Notes: generated from the sequence alone by a model not told the origin. A DNA stretch of 14,509 bases from Flavobacteriales bacterium (GCA_030831885.1 JAURKF010000339.1:1-14509); one strand, 5' to 3'. Shown: positions 1-8,049, counted from the stretch's first letter. Made by a program: numbers and translations.

Positions 1-1676
1 CCTCCACTTACCTGCAGATAATAGGTTCCGGCTGCCAATCCCTGAAACTGTGTGCTTAACAAGCCACCGCTCCCAATGGAACATCCGCGTGGCAGCAAAT
101 TCGCGCAATTGATTCCCTCATAAAGGGCCACGTTGGGTGTACCAAGTCCGTTGATGGTTATATTTAGAATTGGCGCAACGATCGTAAATCGATACCATAC
201 ATCCGCTGCGGGAGAAGCCTGATTGCCGGAAGGTGTACATCCCAACAACGAAGAATAATTGGGTTCAGCAGTGGCACAAATATTTGTTGTGTTAAAAGTT
301 ATGGGTGTACCAACACCTCCTGTTAAACCAACGCATTGCGGTGGAGCTGGCACTGCCCCTAAGTTCTGCGCCCCACTGCAAGCGTCATTAGCAGGTGGTG
401 GACCACCATTGCAAGCCGCAGTGCAGGGCGTTTGGCAAGCTAATGATAGCGTAAAAGCCGCATTTGCGGCACTGCCTGAAACAAGAATATAATAGTTCTG
501 ACCCGTGACGGTTGCCCAACTATACGATGCCGCATTGCCGGCACAGAGGGGACCATTATCGTTATTACCCCCAACACAAGTAACAGCGCTACACGAAGCT
601 CCTGTAAAAACTTGTATTCGACTATCCCAAGCCGTAGCGCACAAAGAAGCATTAATATTATTTCCATTACCAACTACAGAGTACCACACGCCTGGTTGAG
701 CTTGGGTGAAGCCACCGCAGTTTTGTGCTTCACCAGTGCCGGTTGGAGTTGCATTCACCGTTGTGCCATTGACGGTTTGTCCACAAGCAATCGGTGTAGC
801 ATTGCATATGAGGTCATTTGCAGGTGGTGTAAGTTGATTAACTGCAATGTTAAATGGTGTGCAATTAGGCGCTGGATATGTATCGACTATGATATAATAC
901 AACACTCCGGCCGTTAGTGCAACCGAATTAATCGAGGGATTCCCGCCAGCATTAACATTGGAGGTAACACAAGTTCCCCCGGAAGTAGGACATCCTTGCG
1001 TCACAAAAACACCAGTCCAAGTAAGTGTTCCCGAAAGTGCAATTGAATATGACGATGTAACTGAAGGAGTGAAAGCAAACAAATAATCTTCTCCTCCAAG
1101 GTAAGTTGATGTGCACGCTTGCCCTGAAGTAACAGAATTACAGGCCCCACACGTCGTGTAACTACCCGTAAAAGGTAAAGAACTTATTACGGTTGCGGTC
1201 GCGCAATTACTGCAAACCGGAGGTGGTGGACATGAGACGCAACTAAAGTTAGCTGACCAACCAACTCCAGGCACTGAAGAATCCGAGGTGAAATTAAACG
1301 TTAAACATCCCGAACTAGAGGTCAGAGCAGGAGGTAAAGCAGAGCCAGAAAACGTCCCAAGTAAGATTCCAGTGGTGTTTGGACCATCATACACACGAAG
1401 AAAATCAAATCCTGACTCGGTAATAAATTCAGTGAAAGTTACACGCAGACATTGCCCAGCAACCGAGGAGCAAAATGTAGTTGTAAAATTTTGGCTATCT
1501 AAATAATTGGCTGCGGATCCACCTGGATCAACAAAAGTTCCTGCGCACGTGCTGATAGTTGCATTGTTGGTTGCAGGAGCAACACCCATTGTGTAAGTTT
1601 GAGCAGAGATAAGGTTGCAAGAAAACAAAAGCGTTAGGAGAATAATAATTCTAACATTTGTGTTGAACGCTCTCAC
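1..1676 (-). CDS. Large secreted CUB-domain multidomain surface protein (C-terminus beyond window)
   Basis: The frame is open from the window edge to a GTG at 1676, giving about 558 visible residues. The product begins with a signal peptide (hydrophobic run IIILLTLLLFSCNLISA, then Gln). A CUB domain follows at about residues 28-150, with the hallmark FLRVYDGP, conserved cysteines and an ending GWSANFSC. Residues 155-279 form a Cys-rich beta module (YLGGEDYLF, WTGVFVTQGCP, YYIIVDTYPAPNC) that is also present in the next gene. Two PPC-like beta-sandwich modules follow, each opening with PPAND or PAND and containing VWYSVV or VWYRFT and YYILV or YYLQV. This is typical of Bacteroidota type IX exported surface or adhesion proteins; the sorting domain would lie beyond the window. 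The start is uncertain: GTG 1676 is followed directly by the signal peptide, GTG 1709 is in frame upstream, and no usable ATG exists because the ATG at 1678 runs straight into TGA. The ligand is unknown. Confidence 0.85.
   Translation of the reverse strand, partial: MRAFNTNVRIIILLTLLFSCNLISAQTYTMGVAPATNNATISTCAGTFVDPGGSAANYLDSQNFTTTFCSSVAGQCLRVTFTEFITESGFDFLRVYDGPNTTGILLGTFSGSALPPALTSSSGCLTFNFTSDSSVPGVGWSANFSCVSCPPPPVCSNCATATVISSLPFTGSYTTCGACNSVTSGQACTSTYLGGEDYLFAFTPSVTSSYSIALSGTLTWTGVFVTQGCPTSGGTCVTSNVNAGGNPSINSVALTAGVLYYIIVDTYPAPNCTPFNIAVNQLTPPANDLICNATPIACGQTVNGTTVNATPTGTGEAQNCGGFTQAQPGVWYSVVGNGNNINASLCATAWDSRIQVFTGASCSAVTCVGGNNDNGPLCAGNAASYSWATVTGQNYYILVSGSAANAAFTLSLACQTPCTAACNGGPPPANDACSGAQNLGAVPAPPQCVGLTGGVGTPITFNTTNICATAEPNYSSLLGCTPSGNQASPAADVWYRFTIVAPILNITINGLGTPNVALYEGINCANLLPRGCSIGSGGLLSTQFQGLAAGTYYLQVSG
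840..1214 (-). repeat. Shared 125-residue module, copy in left surface gene
   Basis: These 125 codons align without gaps to codons 3294-3668 of the neighbouring gene. A hand count gives 97 of 125 identical residues. This looks like an intragenic module duplicated between adjacent paralogues. Confidence 0.85.
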
Positions 1677-1758
1677 ATGAGTCTTATGCAAAAACCTTGG
1701 GAGTCTCACGATTAAATGTGTATCAGAAGTGGTCAGGTAATTTAAAAAACACGTTTAA

Positions 1759-1766
1759 CAAACATA
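1759..1766 (-). promoter_or_regulatory. Bacteroidota -7 box (TATGTTTG) for the left surface gene
   Basis: On the minus strand the box reads TATGTTTG, a perfect fit to TAnnTTTG. The -33 position (19-base spacer) reads CTG rather than TTG, so the upstream element is weak. It lies 50-83 bases upstream of the two candidate GTG starts and after the stop of the preceding gene, so the surface gene probably has its own promoter. Confidence 0.4.
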
Positions 1767-1817
1767 GCGGAAATAATCATAAAAACAGTCTTTTTGTCAA
1801 ACTATTTCAATCATTCA

Positions 1818-4136
1818 TTAATCGTGCGAGATGCCGATTGTTTCTATTTGCGGTAGAATCTGCACTGTAACAAGCATAGGCAAACCGCAGCCAATTGGAG
1901 TAAAAGTCACGATATAACTTCCGGCTGCACTAGCCGTAGGATTGATCTCACCCGAGCTTGCATCAATATCCAAACCCGCAGGTGAGCCAGAATAAGATCC
2001 ACCACCCGACCACGTATTTTGAGGCTCTGAAGGGGAATCCGTGCTACAGAAAGGCCCATCATAGAAAAGTGTATAGGGCGTTGCTGCATCTATATTCAAG
2101 AAGGTTGTGGCAATCTGGCTGCATCCATTCAACGTGACCGTCAATGTGTATTGCCCTTCGTTTGCCAACGTGACATTCGTAATTACCGGATTTTGAGCCG
2201 TCGATGTAAATCCTCCCGGGCCGGTCCAGCTATAGGTTGCACCTGCAACAGTTTGCGCCTGCAATGTTGCGCTACCCCCAACGCAGATGGGGACAATGGG
2301 AGCAGAGGCAAGCGCTGTTGGCAAGGGCTTTACGGTTACGGTAAGGGTGGTGGAAGTTGCGCATGAACCTGCTGCGGGAGTGAACGTGTAAGTAGTGGTC
2401 GCCGTATTATTCGCCGCGGGAGACCAGGTGCCGGAAATGCCATTGGAAGAGGTCGTGGGTAGGCTCAGCGAAGCGCCGCTGCATATGGGTGCAATGGGGT
2501 TGAATAATGGTGCTACAATCGGGTTCACCGTGACGGTGCTCGTGGCACTGCCCGATCCGCAAGGCCCCGTTCCGTTCACGGTATAAGTAGTAGTGGTGGA
2601 AGGCGTTGCCACAACAGAAGCCCCCGTGGTAGCACTTAGGCCTGTGGGCGGCGACCATGTGTAGGAATTACCGCCGTTAGCGATGAGTGTGGCCGATGCC
2701 CCCAGACATATTGTCGGCGAATTGACTGTTATCGGTGTGAAGGTACTGCAGCTAATGGTTGCGGTTCCAATAAAGTTGAGGGGCAAGGCAGTGGTCTGCG
2801 AACTGTAGTTGGACAGGCAAATCAAGAAGCGTTGCCCACACGTCACATTCAGTTCAGCCTCAAAATCGCCCGGTAAACCTCCGGCCGGAATAGGTGTAGC
2901 CATACCGGTAAAATTCTGACAGTTCGCATTCCAGTTACACCGAATTGGCGCAAGCTGATTATTCAATATCTGATCGCAGGTAGTTGCACCGGCATATGGC
3001 CACATGATCCAATCTAAACAACCAAAGCCACCGGGAATACCAAATGAAAATTCAAGAGTGCCCGTCGATGCTATGTTCACAATCATCCATGTGCTGTTGA
3101 GCTCACCACTGAGCAAACAACCAGCATTTGTCGAGGCAGGATTTACTGAAGGGTTAGAAACAGTGCCCACACCCAACTCAACGAGGTTACCCGCACCATT
3201 TGGATCAATCTGAAAAGTAGAATTTGTGCAGATGTTAACTGCATTGGAACAGTCGCTTGCAACAATAGGCCCGGGAGGAGTTGTTGTAGGCTGCACGCTT
3301 ATGCTGAACGGTGTACAATTCGGCGCCGGATACGTATCAACGATAATATAATATTGGACTCCTGCCGTTAATACAACACCATTGATTGTTGGGTTGCCTG
3401 CTGCATTCGAATTGCTCGCTACACACGTTCCACCCGCAGTTGGGCAACCCTGAGTCACAAAAACACCGGTCCAGGTCAACGTGCCTGTTAATGCAATTGT
3501 AATAGCACCGGAAACAGCAGGAGTGTAAGTAAACAGATAATCCTCCCCTCCAAGATATGGCGAAGTACAACCTTGTCCTGATACAACAGAGTTACAGGCA
3601 CCACATGTGGTATAAGTCCCTGCGAATGGAACGGATGCAATGGGTGTAGCCGTTGCACACGTGCTGCAGACCGTCGGTGCACATGAAGCACATCTCCATC
3701 TTACGGTATGTGAATTTGAATTGGTACCACAGCCCACTGTATGAAGGTATACACGCACTGCGCCTGTGAAGGTTGATGTCCAAAGAATTTTGGGTTGTGC
3801 GCCACAGACATTATCACTAAAACAGATAATGGCATTTGTGACGTCGTTGGTTAATGTCATAACCATATCGGCAGTTGGATTCACCGCACCATCGGCAGTG
3901 CAGAGCGACCATTCGTATTGAGAGCCGGCAACCACATTGTACTGGTTATACTCACCCGCAAAAGTGACCGGCTGCGAGTTCACAAATGTGCTGCTAGTGG
4001 TCGTTTGTAAACCACCGTATGGTACACCTGTGTTGCAGCTACCCGGCAAACACTGTCCAGGCTGAGCCAGCAACCTTAACGAACTAAATAGAAGCAGAAA
4101 AAGTAACCAACTAAATAAAGCACCCCATCGTGACAT
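1818..4136 (-). CDS. Secreted multidomain Ig-like repeat surface protein, possibly truncated at C-terminus
   Basis: The predicted product has 772 residues from ATG 4136. Residues 1-24 form a signal peptide (hydrophobic core SWLLFLLLFSSLRLLA). Then come a Cys-containing N-terminal domain (about 25-153) and the 125-residue module shared with the downstream paralogue (157-281). A lectin-like Cys-rich domain (about 296-464, with LDWIMWPY and CGQRFLICLSNY) follows. Three Ig/PKD-like domains occupy about 465-684, each with an ICxGxS opening and a Thr-rich end. The last visible unit is a SPAGLDIDASSGEI repeat, as found in long gliding-associated proteins. The open frame extends up to 4274, but a start there would lie upstream of the likely promoter; ATG 4193 is possible. 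The product is probably exported by Sec and displayed at the surface. No type IX C-terminal sorting domain is seen: the protein stops abruptly after QILPQIETIGISHD. Its ligand is unknown. Confidence 0.85.
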   Translation of the reverse strand: MSRWGALFSWLLFLLLFSSLRLLAQPGQCLPGSCNTGVPYGGLQTTTSSTFVNSQPVTFAGEYNQYNVVAGSQYEWSLCTADGAVNPTADMVMTLTNDVTNAIICFSDNVCGAQPKILWTSTFTGAVRVYLHTVGCGTNSNSHTVRWRCASCAPTVCSTCATATPIASVPFAGTYTTCGACNSVVSGQGCTSPYLGGEDYLFTYTPAVSGAITIALTGTLTWTGVFVTQGCPTAGGTCVASNSNAAGNPTINGVVLTAGVQYYIIVDTYPAPNCTPFSISVQPTTTPPGPIVASDCSNAVNICTNSTFQIDPNGAGNLVELGVGTVSNPSVNPASTNAGCLLSGELNSTWMIVNIASTGTLEFSFGIPGGFGCLDWIMWPYAGATTCDQILNNQLAPIRCNWNANCQNFTGMATPIPAGGLPGDFEAELNVTCGQRFLICLSNYSSQTTALPLNFIGTATISCSTFTPITVNSPTICLGASATLIANGGNSYTWSPPTGLSATTGASVVATPSTTTTYTVNGTGPCGSGSATSTVTVNPIVAPLFNPIAPICSGASLSLPTTSSNGISGTWSPAANNTATTTYTFTPAAGSCATSTTLTVTVKPLPTALASAPIVPICVGGSATLQAQTVAGATYSWTGPGGFTSTAQNPVITNVTLANEGQYTLTVTLNGCSQIATTFLNIDAATPYTLFYDGPFCSTDSPSEPQNTWSGGGSYSGSPAGLDIDASSGEINPTASAAGSYIVTFTPIGCGLPMLVTVQILPQIETIGISHD
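3294..3668 (-). repeat. Shared 125-residue module, copy in right surface gene
   Basis: This is the partner of the module at 840-1214. Both copies sit about 155 residues from their protein's start but behind different N-terminal domains: CUB in the left gene, a different Cys-containing domain here. Confidence 0.85.
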
Positions 4137-4236
4137 TCTACCAATAGAATGAACATCATCACCGACAAACCGGGGAGTCAGAGCGGAAAACATAGTGGTT
4201 TGCACCTTAGAAAAGGCGCTGTTTAGGTAAGGTGAG

Positions 4237-4267
4237 CGAATATAGCCGAAAAATGGAAAATGGACAA
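4237..4267 (-). promoter_or_regulatory. Probable promoter of the 1818-4136 surface gene
   Basis: On the minus strand a TTG (4265-4267) and TATATTCG (4237-4244) are separated by 20 bases. This fits the Bacteroidota pattern TTG-N17-23-TAnnTTTG with one mismatch. Transcription would begin near 4230, which excludes the in-frame start at 4274 and favours 4193 or 4136. Confidence 0.4.
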
Positions 4268-4280
4268 GCCACAAGCCGAA

Positions 4281-4799
4281 CTAAACAATGCTGTGCATGA
4301 CCACCCCCGCACATACGGCCACATTCAGTGAGTGCTTTGTACCGTGTTGCTTGATTTCAATAGTCCCATGGCAGGCATCGATAACCTCCTGCCCTACTCC
4401 ATCGACCTCGTTGCCGAATACGAACGCATACGTCCTTCCTTCTTCGCAGCGAAAATCAGATAAGAAAGTACTATTCTCCGTTTGCTCCACAGCGTGCACC
4501 TTCACTCCTTCAACCTTCAACCTCTCAACTTTTTCTTTCGTGTCTGATGCGTACTCCCACTCAACTGTCTCGGTTGATCCCAAAGCGCTCTTGAGCACTT
4601 CCCTATTGGGTGGTGCCGGGGTGATGCCACAGCACACGACTTTGGCCACATTGAAGGCATCGGCACTGCGGAAAATGCTGCCCACATTCAGCCCACTGCG
4701 GACATTGTCGAGCACAATAATGACGGGGAACTTTTCATGCGCACGAAACTCTTCGGCGCTTAGGCGGTTGAGTTCGGGTGTGGTGAGCTTGCGGAACAT
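4281..4799 (-). CDS. SpoU/TrmH-family tRNA/rRNA 2'-O-methyltransferase
   Basis: The 172-residue protein is a compact SPOUT (alpha/beta knot) methyltransferase. All three family motifs are visible. Motif 1 is around 31-49 (DNVRSGLNVGSIFRSADAF, with Asn38 and the candidate catalytic Arg44). Motif 2 is at 126-135 (FVFGNEVDGV). Motif 3 is at 147-167 (IEIKQHGTKHSLNVAV), which forms the knot and the S-adenosylmethionine pocket. It has no N-terminal L30e-like RNA-binding extension, so it is the short form closest to TrmH/TrmL-like enzymes. Family knowledge gives ribose 2'-O-methylation of tRNA or rRNA; the exact target nucleotide cannot be read from the sequence. The ATG at 4799 opens MFRKLTTPEL. 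It lies downstream of sppA on the same strand, across an 88-base repeat spacer, so it may be cotranscribed. Confidence 0.9.
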   Translation of the reverse strand: MFRKLTTPELNRLSAEEFRAHEKFPVIIVLDNVRSGLNVGSIFRSADAFNVAKVVCCGITPAPPNREVLKSALGSTETVEWEYASDTKEKVERLKVEGVKVHAVEQTENSTFLSDFRCEEGRTYAFVFGNEVDGVGQEVIDACHGTIEIKQHGTKHSLNVAVCAGVVMHSIV

Positions 4800-4810
4800 G
4801 ATTACAAGGT

Positions 4811-4880
4811 AGTGACTAGTGAGTAATGACTAGTGACTAGTGACTAGTAACAAATCATTAGTCATTAGTCACTTGTCACT
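4811..4880. repeat. TGACTAG heptamer array and 24-bp imperfect inverted repeat
   Basis: Five consecutive heptamers run from 4813 to 4847 (TGACTAG, TGAGTAA, then TGACTAG three times). Opposing TTAGTCA, TTAGTCA and CTTGTCA units run from 4858 to 4878. Arms 4811-4834 and 4857-4880 are complementary at 21 of 24 positions around a 22-base loop. The element fills nearly the whole spacer between sppA and the methyltransferase gene. It could fold in the transcript, but it lacks a clear U-run for a classic terminator. Confidence 0.85.
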
Positions 4881-4887
4881 TATAAAA

Positions 4888-6675
4888 CTAGTCGATTGTC
4901 AAAATGAACGGCAGCCTTGCTTGCACGCCCTGCCATTGAGTGGCGTCTTTCACCTGTCTGTACGCCTCGTAATAATCGCCTAGCAATTCCTTGGCAACAC
5001 TTGTTTCCTTGGCGCCTGAAAGTTTCTCTATCAACTTTTGGAAAGGATCTATCATACTAGGAAATTCCGAAACAGCGTATTCATTCAAACTCGCGGCTTG
5101 CGCCGCAGCTTTAACGCAAGCATCCAGGTCACCCAACTCGTCAACCAATCCAATTCCCTTAGCGTCCTCTCCGCTCCATACGCGGCCCTGCCCAATGCCA
5201 TCCACCTGTTCTTGTGTCATCTTGCGACCTTTGGCTACTTTACTGGTAAAATCGTTATAAATCTCACCAATCATAGTTTGCATAGCCTTCATTTCTTGCG
5301 CATCCAATGGTTTTGCAACGGAAACTAAATCAGCGTGTGGGTTGGTTTCGTAGCGATCGAATGTGATACCTATTTTCTCGTCGAGGAATTTCTGCATGTT
5401 GGGTATTACGCCAAAAACACCTATAGAACCGGTGATGGTGTTGGGGTTGGCGTATATTTTATCAGCGCTGCAAGCAATATAATAACCTCCTGATGCCGCA
5501 TAGTCGCCCATCGAAACGTAGAAAGGTTTACCACTTTGCTTGATGAGTTCCGTCTCACGCCAAATGACATCCGATGCCAATGCACTTCCGCCCGGTGAGT
5601 TCACACGTAGCACAATAGCTTTTACCTTCTCGTTTTCACGCGCTTCTTTCAGGGCCTTGGCAATTCGGTCGCTACCTATCGTTTCATCATCGCCTTCGCC
5701 GCTTTCAATGCCGCCTACGGCATACACTACAGCAACCTTTTCCTTACCTGCACCCGATTCATCTGAGCTACCCGATTTTTCAATATAATCTGCTAATTTC
5801 ACAAGATGCATTTCGTCATCATCGGCTGTGGCTTCCAAACCTACTTTGGTCTTTAGATCCGCTATAACTTCATCGCGATAACGAAGTCCATCTACTAAGC
5901 CTGAGTTCGCAACTGCATCGTTGCTTGCAAACGACAGTGAGTCGGCCAACATGTTCAATTTTGACACTTCCACATTGCGGGATACTGCGATATCATTCAA
6001 GATGGTATTCCAGATGTCGTCGATGAATAACTTCATCTGAGCACGATTCTCATCCGACATGTGGTCGTACATATAAGGCTCCACAGCACTTTTATATTTA
6101 TTGTTGGGACCGCGTATCACCTGAGCTTCCACACCCAGCTTGTCGAACAGCTTTTTGTAATACATGATTTCGGCGTTCATACCACGCCAGTCAAAAGTAC
6201 CTTCCGGATACATATATACTTCGCTGGCAGCACTTGCAATATAATATTCAGTCTGACCAAAGTTCTCCGCGAAGGCAACCACAAACTTGCCGCTGCTCTT
6301 AAAATCTTCGATTGCATTGTGGACATCGAGCAAGGTACTTGGGGCTCCCAACACATTTATCGGCTCCAGGAATATCCCTTTGATTTTCTCGTCAGACTTT
6401 GCTTTCTTCAAATCTGCAATGAACTGCTGCAATCCTACCTTTTTGCCCGAGTCCATTGATAGTGGATCGAAGTTCACATCCTTATCAGACACGCGCTCTG
6501 CAATAGGCTGGTCGAGCACAATATGAAGAATAGAGTTTTCGTGAACATGAGTTTCTTCAGAGTCACCGTCCGAGCTGATAGCAGCGACAATTAGTACTAT
6601 AACAAAGAGAAACATTAGCCCCATGGCTAGGAATGTACCTAGCATAGATGCAACAAGCGATTTGAGAAAGTTCAT
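4888..6675 (-). CDS. sppA: Signal peptide peptidase SppA, 67K (double-domain) type
   Basis: The 595-residue protein matches the long SppA class (E. coli SppA is 618 residues). A single N-terminal membrane segment (about 10-34) anchors it in the inner membrane with the bulk outside the cytoplasm. The two halves are tandem ClpP/crotonase-like domains. The Ser-Lys dyad is recognisable: Lys195 in NNKYKSAVEP of the first half and Ser395 in DYAASGGYYIA of the second, followed by ITGSIGVFG. The family is a membrane protease that cleaves remnant signal peptides after export and acts in membrane quality control. The ATG start precedes a clear hydrophobic helix. A perfect -7 box lies about 17 bases upstream. 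Both flanks of the gene are packed with repeats. Confidence 0.96.
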   Translation of the reverse strand: MNFLKSLVASMLGTFLAMGLMFLFVIVLIVAAISSDGDSEETHVHENSILHIVLDQPIAERVSDKDVNFDPLSMDSGKKVGLQQFIADLKKAKSDEKIKGIFLEPINVLGAPSTLLDVHNAIEDFKSSGKFVVAFAENFGQTEYYIASAASEVYMYPEGTFDWRGMNAEIMYYKKLFDKLGVEAQVIRGPNNKYKSAVEPYMYDHMSDENRAQMKLFIDDIWNTILNDIAVSRNVEVSKLNMLADSLSFASNDAVANSGLVDGLRYRDEVIADLKTKVGLEATADDDEMHLVKLADYIEKSGSSDESGAGKEKVAVVYAVGGIESGEGDDETIGSDRIAKALKEARENEKVKAIVLRVNSPGGSALASDVIWRETELIKQSGKPFYVSMGDYAASGGYYIACSADKIYANPNTITGSIGVFGVIPNMQKFLDEKIGITFDRYETNPHADLVSVAKPLDAQEMKAMQTMIGEIYNDFTSKVAKGRKMTQEQVDGIGQGRVWSGEDAKGIGLVDELGDLDACVKAAAQAASLNEYAVSEFPSMIDPFQKLIEKLSGAKETSVAKELLGDYYEAYRQVKDATQWQGVQARLPFILTID

Positions 6676-6691
6676 CGGTTCGATTTTGACA

Positions 6692-6699
6692 CAAACCTA
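6692..6699 (-). promoter_or_regulatory. -7 promoter box (TAGGTTTG) for sppA
   Basis: The minus strand reads TAGGTTTG, a perfect TAnnTTTG match, 16 bases before the sppA ATG. A TTTG upstream is 25 bases away, slightly longer than the usual spacing. The implied 5' leader is only about 10 bases. Confidence 0.4.
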
Positions 6700-6741
6700 A
6701 GACGGAATGGAAGACAGGGCGTTACAAAATGTTAGAAAACC

Positions 6742-6763
6742 TCCCTTCGACTTCGCTCAGGGA
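6742..6763. repeat. REP-like hairpin, core TCGACTTCGCTC
   Basis: Stem TCCCT/AGGGA encloses the 12-base loop TCGACTTCGCTC. The same loop with a different stem occurs at 10743-10768, and a near-identical one in the opposite orientation at 6891-6912. Confidence 0.7.
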
Positions 6764-6876
6764 CCTTATTCGGATGAGCTCAGGGATTTCCTTAGACTTC
6801 GCTCAGGGACCTTATTCGGATGAGCTCAGGGATTTCCTTAGACTGTGCTCAGGGACCTTATTCGGATGCGCTCAGG
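6749..6876. repeat. 46-bp tandem repeat, 2.8 copies
   Basis: Copies start at 6749, 6795 and 6841. The first two are identical over 46 bases; the third is cut off after 36 bases and differs at 3 positions. Each unit starts with the REP-like GACTTCGCTCAGGG and ends with GATTTCCTTA. 46 is not a multiple of three, so this is not a coding repeat. It lies in the 291-base sucD-sppA spacer. Confidence 0.9.
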
Positions 6877-6890
6877 TACTAGTCATTCGT

Positions 6891-6912
6891 TCACCGAGCG
6901 AAGCCGAGGTGA
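6891..6912. repeat. Inverted-orientation REP-like hairpin
   Basis: Stem TCACC/GGTGA encloses GAGCGAAGCCGA. On the minus strand this reads TCGGCTTCGCTC, differing by one base from the core at 6747-6758. Confidence 0.6.
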
Positions 6913-6938
6913 TCACCTCCACTGCTAGCGGCCCCTAT

Positions 6939-6970
6939 AATCCTACAATCCTGTAATCCTGCAATCCTAC
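6939..6970. repeat. Octamer tandem array AATCCT[AG][CT] x4, reaching into sucD 3' end
   Basis: Four consecutive octamers: AATCCTAC, AATCCTGT, AATCCTGC, AATCCTAC. The last unit contains the sucD stop codon (6967-6969), so the array begins inside the gene's end. Confidence 0.85.
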
Positions 6971-7839
6971 CCCAACACTTCCTTCATCTTCTGACCAATA
7001 TGCGCCGGACTATCCACTACGTGAATACCGCACTCACGCATGATGCGCTTCTTGGCCGCAGCACTTTCGTTTTCGCCGCTGACGATGGCTCCGGCGTGCC
7101 CCATGGTCCGGCCCTTAGGCGCGGTTTCTCCGGCAATGAATCCCACAACAGGCTTCTTATTACCGTTTTCCTTGATCCACATAGCAGCCTTAGGCTCGAG
7201 TTCACCGCCAATTTCACCGATCATTACAATACCTTCCGTGGCAGGATCATTCATGAGCAATTGTACAGCTTCGAGTGTCGTTGTGCCGATGATGGGATCA
7301 CCCCCAATACCGATTGCTGTAGTGACGCCCAAGCCGGCCTTCGCTAGCTGGTCGGCGGCTTCGTAGGTTAGTGTACCGGACTTAGATACTATACCAATTT
7401 TACCCGCTTTGAAAACGAAACCCGGCATGATACCCACTTTTGCCTCGCCTGCCGTAATGACACCCGGACAATTGGGCCCCACGAGCGTGCAACCGCGGCT
7501 TTTAATGTATTCCTTAGCCATAACCATGTCGGCTACCGGAATTCCTTCGGTGATGGTAACGATTACTTTAATTCCTGCATCAGCAGCTTCCATAATTGCA
7601 TCGGCGGCGAAGGCCGGTGGAACGAATATGATGGACACATCCGCGCCTACTGCCTTAACAGCATCAGCCACGGTATTGAATACTGGGCGCTCAAGATGCG
7701 TGCTGCCCCCTTTTCCGGGAGTAACGCCACCAACCACGTTGGTGCCGAATTCTATCATTTGAGTTGCGTGAAAAGTGCCTTCACTTCCTGTGAAACCCTG
7801 CACAATCACTTTGGAGTTTTTACCAACGAGAACGCCCAT
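6967..7839 (-). CDS. sucD: Succinyl-CoA synthetase (ADP/GDP-forming) subunit alpha
   Basis: The 290-residue product matches the usual alpha-subunit length. It has an N-terminal CoA-binding Rossmann domain with [11 protein letters not shown] (15-25) and PGKGG, then GPNCPGV (121-127). A ligase domain follows, in which His248 of [13 protein letters not shown] is the phosphohistidine residue. With the beta subunit (sucC, not in this window) it interconverts succinyl-CoA and succinate with nucleotide phosphorylation in the TCA cycle, in the cytoplasm. The ATG at 7839 begins [11 protein letters not shown], the typical Bacteroidota N-terminus. It appears monocistronic, with a likely promoter just upstream and a repeat-filled spacer downstream. 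Confidence 0.98.
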   Translation of the reverse strand: MGVLVGKNSKVIVQGFTGSEGTFHATQMIEFGTNVVGGVTPGKGGSTHLERPVFNTVADAVKAVGADVSIIFVPPAFAADAIMEAADAGIKVIVTITEGIPVADMVMAKEYIKSRGCTLVGPNCPGVITAGEAKVGIMPGFVFKAGKIGIVSKSGTLTYEAADQLAKAGLGVTTAIGIGGDPIIGTTTLEAVQLLMNDPATEGIVMIGEIGGELEPKAAMWIKENGNKKPVVGFIAGETAPKGRTMGHAGAIVSGENESAAAKKRIMRECGIHVVDSPAHIGQKMKEVLG

Positions 7840-7850
7840 AAACGAAGTAT

Positions 7851-7885
7851 CAAATTTTAAAGTTGCGAAAGTAGGAAAAAGTCAA
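7851..7885 (-). promoter_or_regulatory. Possible sucD promoter
   Basis: On the minus strand a TTG (7883-7885) lies 23 bases before TAAAATTTG (7851-7859), a -7 box with one extra base between TA and TTTG. It ends 11 bases before the sucD ATG. Both the box and the spacing are imperfect. Confidence 0.3.
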
Positions 7886-8049
7886 GTTGATACAGCACCG
7901 AAACAAATATGCAAGCAGGCAAAGCTCCTACACAACATTCACATTGCCAGAAAACGAGGTAAGCCAGGAAGAGCAGCACGTGATTTCTTATCGATAAGAG
8001 TCAAGAAGGCCCTAGTTATCCAAGCCATCGAAAACTTCCTTGCTAAGTC

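Noticed and set aside
1780..1800. A/T-rich dyad AAAAACAGTCTTTTT as a terminator after the 1818-4136 gene
   Set aside because: The only stem is five A:T pairs, too weak for an intrinsic terminator.
4288..4812. Plus-strand 174-codon ORF opposite the methyltransferase
   Set aside because: It is an antisense shadow: the minus frame has all SPOUT motifs, while this frame has a biased Ser/Thr/Pro composition and no recognisable domain.
6729..6956. Plus-strand 75-codon ORF through the tandem repeats
   Set aside because: The 46-base unit shifts frame at each copy, so the translation is not a repeated peptide. No start signal or homology is visible, and it is read-through of non-coding repeats.
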